Shown here: piece after piece, positions 18,985 to 21,007 of the stretch
How the letters are laid out: every line of letters starts with the position of its first letter
Numbering within the stretch: position 1 is the first letter of the stretch
Assembly (NCBI GenBank): GCA_026645635.1
Contig: JAPKMV010000002.1
Coordinates: 1 to 21,007 of the forward strand
DNA from: Caldilineaceae bacterium
Lineage (GTDB): Bacteria > Chloroflexota > Anaerolineae > Caldilineales > Caldilineaceae
Direction of reading: 5' to 3'
DNA: 21,007 nucleotides
Notes under the pieces: model-generated
Database searches by the model: none
The model's input: only the letters and a program-made list of their open reading frames with translations
Told to the model about the DNA's origin: nothing
Made by a program: the position numbers and the translations under genes

Positions 18985-20679
18985 TCAGCCTTCCGGTTGG
19001 TCGTCGAGCGGCAGCGCAATGAAAAACGTGGCGCCCTTGCCCGGTTCGCTGCTCGCCCAGATGCGCCCGCTGTGCGCTTCCACAATCGCACGCGCCAGAT
19101 AGAGACCCAGCCCAGCGCCGGCCGTCGTGCGCCGCAGGGAGCTGTCCACGCGGTAGAAGCGGTCAAAGATATGGGGCAGTTCGCTGGTTGGTATGCCGAC
19201 GCCCTGATCTGCAACGTAGAGCACCACGAAGCGGCGGCCAGTCGGGGATGATTCAACCGGCCCTGTGTGCACAAAACCGCTCACCGGCTGCACCCAGCCC
19301 CCAACGCGAATCAGACCGCCGTCGGGCGAATACTTGATCGCGTTGCTGAGCAGGTTGGTCAGCACCTGGCGCAGCCGCTCCTCGTCGCCCCAGATCACCG
19401 GCAGCGGGTTGGGGAAATCCAGTTCGATGCGATGATTGTCAGTCTGCGTGCGATAGGCTGCGACCACCCGCGCCGCCAGCGCCTGCAAGTTCACATCGGC
19501 AAAGTCCAGCCGCAGCCCACTCGCCTGGATGCGGCTCACGTCGAGCAGGTTGTTGATCAGCGCTTCCAACCGGTCGGCCTCCTCCTCGATGATCTGGAGG
19601 CTCTGCCGGGCGGTTTCTGCGTCCCAGGCGGCATCGGGCCGCGCCAGCGTCTGCGCATAGCCCTTGATCAGCGCCACTGGCGTCTTGAGTTCATGGCTGA
19701 TGATGGAGGTGAAGACCGACTTCATCTCCTCTTCGGCGCGGAAGCGGGTGATGTCCTGCACGTTTACGATGATGTTGAGCAGCGCGCCGTCGTCGTTGTG
19801 CAGCGGCGTGTAGGTGACGGCCACGATGCGCCGCTCGCCTGGATGTACGATTTCGCCTTCGCTATGTTGGCTGCCTGGGCCAAATTCTCCTGCGTAGCCC
19901 TCATCCTGACAGAGATCATACCCTGTCACCTGTTCGAGCGGCAGCACAGCGTTACACGGGCGCCCGACGGCATCATCCGGCGCCATCTGCACCAGGGTGG
20001 CCAGCGCCTGGTTCACCGCCACCACGCGGCGGTCCGGGTCGAGGATCATGATGCCGTCGGCGCTGTTTTCCAGAATGGTCAGGAGCCGGCTGCGTTCGGT
20101 CTCCAGCAGCGTGACCAACCGCGCGTTGCGCACGGCAACTGCGGCCTGGTCGGCGAAAACCTGGAGAAACTGCCAATCGAGTTGGGTGAAGGCGTAGCTG
20201 CTGCGGAAGAGATAGATGACGCCCAACAACTCGTTCTCGAAAAGCAGCGGCAGCGCCACCACCTGGCCGAGTTCGATGCCGAGACGATCTTCCACCGCGT
20301 GGACGCGGCTGCTGATGTCCACCATCGGCGGGCCGGGCGTGGCGTCAATCTTCTTGGCGGCCGCGGCTTCCTGCAGCGCCACCAGCGCGGCCACGTCGAG
20401 GAGCGGGGCGAAGTCCGGCAGCGTCTCCGGTGCGATGTTATAGAGCGCCTGGGCCTGGAAGCGGGGCGCAAGACGCACGTCGGGGTTGAGCGGCGCCGTC
20501 TCCGGCTGGAGCAGGATCATCCCGGACGGACAGCTCACCATCTGCGCCGCGCTGCGCAGGATCAGGTCGAGCAGGCTGGGCAGGTCCAACCGCGAGTTCA
20601 TGGCGCGGGCGATGAGCAGCAGGAATTCCCGCTGGCGCAGTTGGTGGGTGGCAAGGAGCGCCGGGACGTTAGACGCCAT
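18985..20679 (-). CDS. Soluble GAF-PAS sensor histidine kinase
   Basis: A 564-residue kinase from ATG 20679, which overlaps the cytidine deaminase stop by 11 bases; an ATG at 20697 is possible, and neither has a clear ribosome site. Domains: GAF (about 20-170), PAS (about 185-300, ILENSADGIMILDPDRRVVAVN), and HisKA with phospho-acceptor His329 in IISHELKTPVALIKGY. HATPase_c (about 425-560) has RLRQVLTNLLSNAIKYSPDGG (N box), VADQGVGIP (G1), FDRFYRVDSS and AGLGLYLAR (G2). There is no signal peptide or membrane segment, so it senses a cytoplasmic ligand or redox/gas signal through GAF/PAS. No response regulator gene is in the window, so the partner must be elsewhere. Confidence 0.93.
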   Translation of the reverse strand: MASNVPALLATHQLRQREFLLLIARAMNSRLDLPSLLDLILRSAAQMVSCPSGMILLQPETAPLNPDVRLAPRFQAQALYNIAPETLPDFAPLLDVAALVALQEAAAAKKIDATPGPPMVDISSRVHAVEDRLGIELGQVVALPLLFENELLGVIYLFRSSYAFTQLDWQFLQVFADQAAVAVRNARLVTLLETERSRLLTILENSADGIMILDPDRRVVAVNQALATLVQMAPDDAVGRPCNAVLPLEQVTGYDLCQDEGYAGEFGPGSQHSEGEIVHPGERRIVAVTYTPLHNDDGALLNIIVNVQDITRFRAEEEMKSVFTSIISHELKTPVALIKGYAQTLARPDAAWDAETARQSLQIIEEEADRLEALINNLLDVSRIQASGLRLDFADVNLQALAARVVAAYRTQTDNHRIELDFPNPLPVIWGDEERLRQVLTNLLSNAIKYSPDGGLIRVGGWVQPVSGFVHTGPVESSPTGRRFVVLYVADQGVGIPTSELPHIFDRFYRVDSSLRRTTAGAGLGLYLARAIVEAHSGRIWASSEPGKGATFFIALPLDDQPEG

Positions 20680-21007
20680 TGCTCGGCTGTAGATCATCGG
20701 GGCCGAACGAATCAGGCAGCAGCGCGGCAACGGAGGTGACACGGAAGGCGCCCGACTCGTCCGCAATGTAGACTGTCATCTGCGGCCCCAGTTCAGCCAT
20801 CACCTGGCGACAGGCGCCGCAGGGCGTCCCGCCGTTGAGTGTGGCGACGGCGATGGCAGTGAAGTGGCGATGGCCCTGGGCGACCGCCGCGGTCAGCGCC
20901 ACCCGCTCAGCACAGATGGTGTTCGGATAGGCCACGTTCTCGACGTTGCAACCCTGGACGATCACGCCATCGGCGGTGGCGACGGCGGCGCCGACGGCAT
21001 AGTGGCT
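20669..21007 (-). CDS. cdd: Cytidine deaminase, partial (N-terminus outside window)
   Basis: 112 codons up to the right edge, open at its 5' end. It starts in the window with SHYAVGAAVATADG, the conserved segment that follows YxPYS in tetrameric zinc cytidine deaminases. The zinc/catalytic motifs CAERVAL (Cys ligand and catalytic Glu) and PCGACRQV (two Cys ligands) follow, as in the small homotetrameric class. The enzyme converts cytidine and deoxycytidine to uridine and deoxyuridine in pyrimidine salvage. The tail after the last motif is normal. Its stop overlaps the likely start of the histidine kinase gene, suggesting translational coupling; the promoter of this row lies beyond the edge. 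Confidence 0.95.
   Translation of the reverse strand, partial: SHYAVGAAVATADGVIVQGCNVENVAYPNTICAERVALTAAVAQGHRHFTAIAVATLNGGTPCGACRQVMAELGPQMTVYIADESGAFRVTSVAALLPDSFGPDDLQPSNGV

Overview
The window reads as a chromosomal segment of a G+C-rich bacterium, most probably a member of the Chloroflexota (Anaerolineae/Caldilineae-like). This is an inference from several clues together. There is a large secreted protein ending in a YLP-type tail (SLYLPVISK), a Uma2-family nuclease gene, a DUF2203 gene, a SufR-type regulator, and several vitamin-B12/radical-SAM genes. Short palindromic repeats (GAGATT, CGGATT and CGCAAAG types) sit in the intergenic spaces. No rRNA, tRNA, CRISPR array or complete insertion sequence was seen.

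Layout. Bases 2-649 hold the 3' end of an acyl-CoA synthetase gene. A convergent higA antitoxin gene (665-961, minus) follows, with only the last codons of its higB toxin partner left. A perfect 18-bp inverted repeat (1138-1176) lies just upstream of that remnant. A gene-free stretch leads to a 1538-codon gene (1607-6223) for a secreted alpha/beta-hydrolase (lipase-like) protein. It carries a long tail of beta-sandwich domains, including Calx-beta domains encoded by an exact 321-bp period. This gene is visibly less G+C-rich than its surroundings and ends in a strong intrinsic terminator.

From about 6368 to 17323, all on the plus strand, is the main block. (i) A textbook promoter drives a B12-binding-type radical SAM gene and two small coupled genes. 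(ii) A SufR-like Fe-S-sensing regulator gene follows. (iii) A second textbook promoter precedes moaA (GTP 3',8-cyclase) and an A-type Fe-S carrier gene, ending in a terminator. (iv) Then come a Uma2 nuclease, a DUF2203 protein and a NifU/Nfu-type Fe-S carrier. (v) A third textbook promoter precedes two paralogous B12-binding radical SAM genes, a toxin-antitoxin pair inserted into the row, and a SPASM-type radical SAM gene. The joint theme is [4Fe-4S]/SAM radical chemistry together with two Fe-S carriers that could load those enzymes and a regulator likely to sense cluster status. The substrate of the radical SAM enzymes cannot be read from the sequence.

From 17331 to the right edge the minus strand holds a tightly packed row, reading from the edge inward: cytidine deaminase (partial), a soluble GAF-PAS histidine kinase, a dual-specificity-type phosphatase and an RlmD/RumA-type 23S rRNA uracil methyltransferase. 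Its end converges on the radical SAM row across a long CGGATT-type hairpin.
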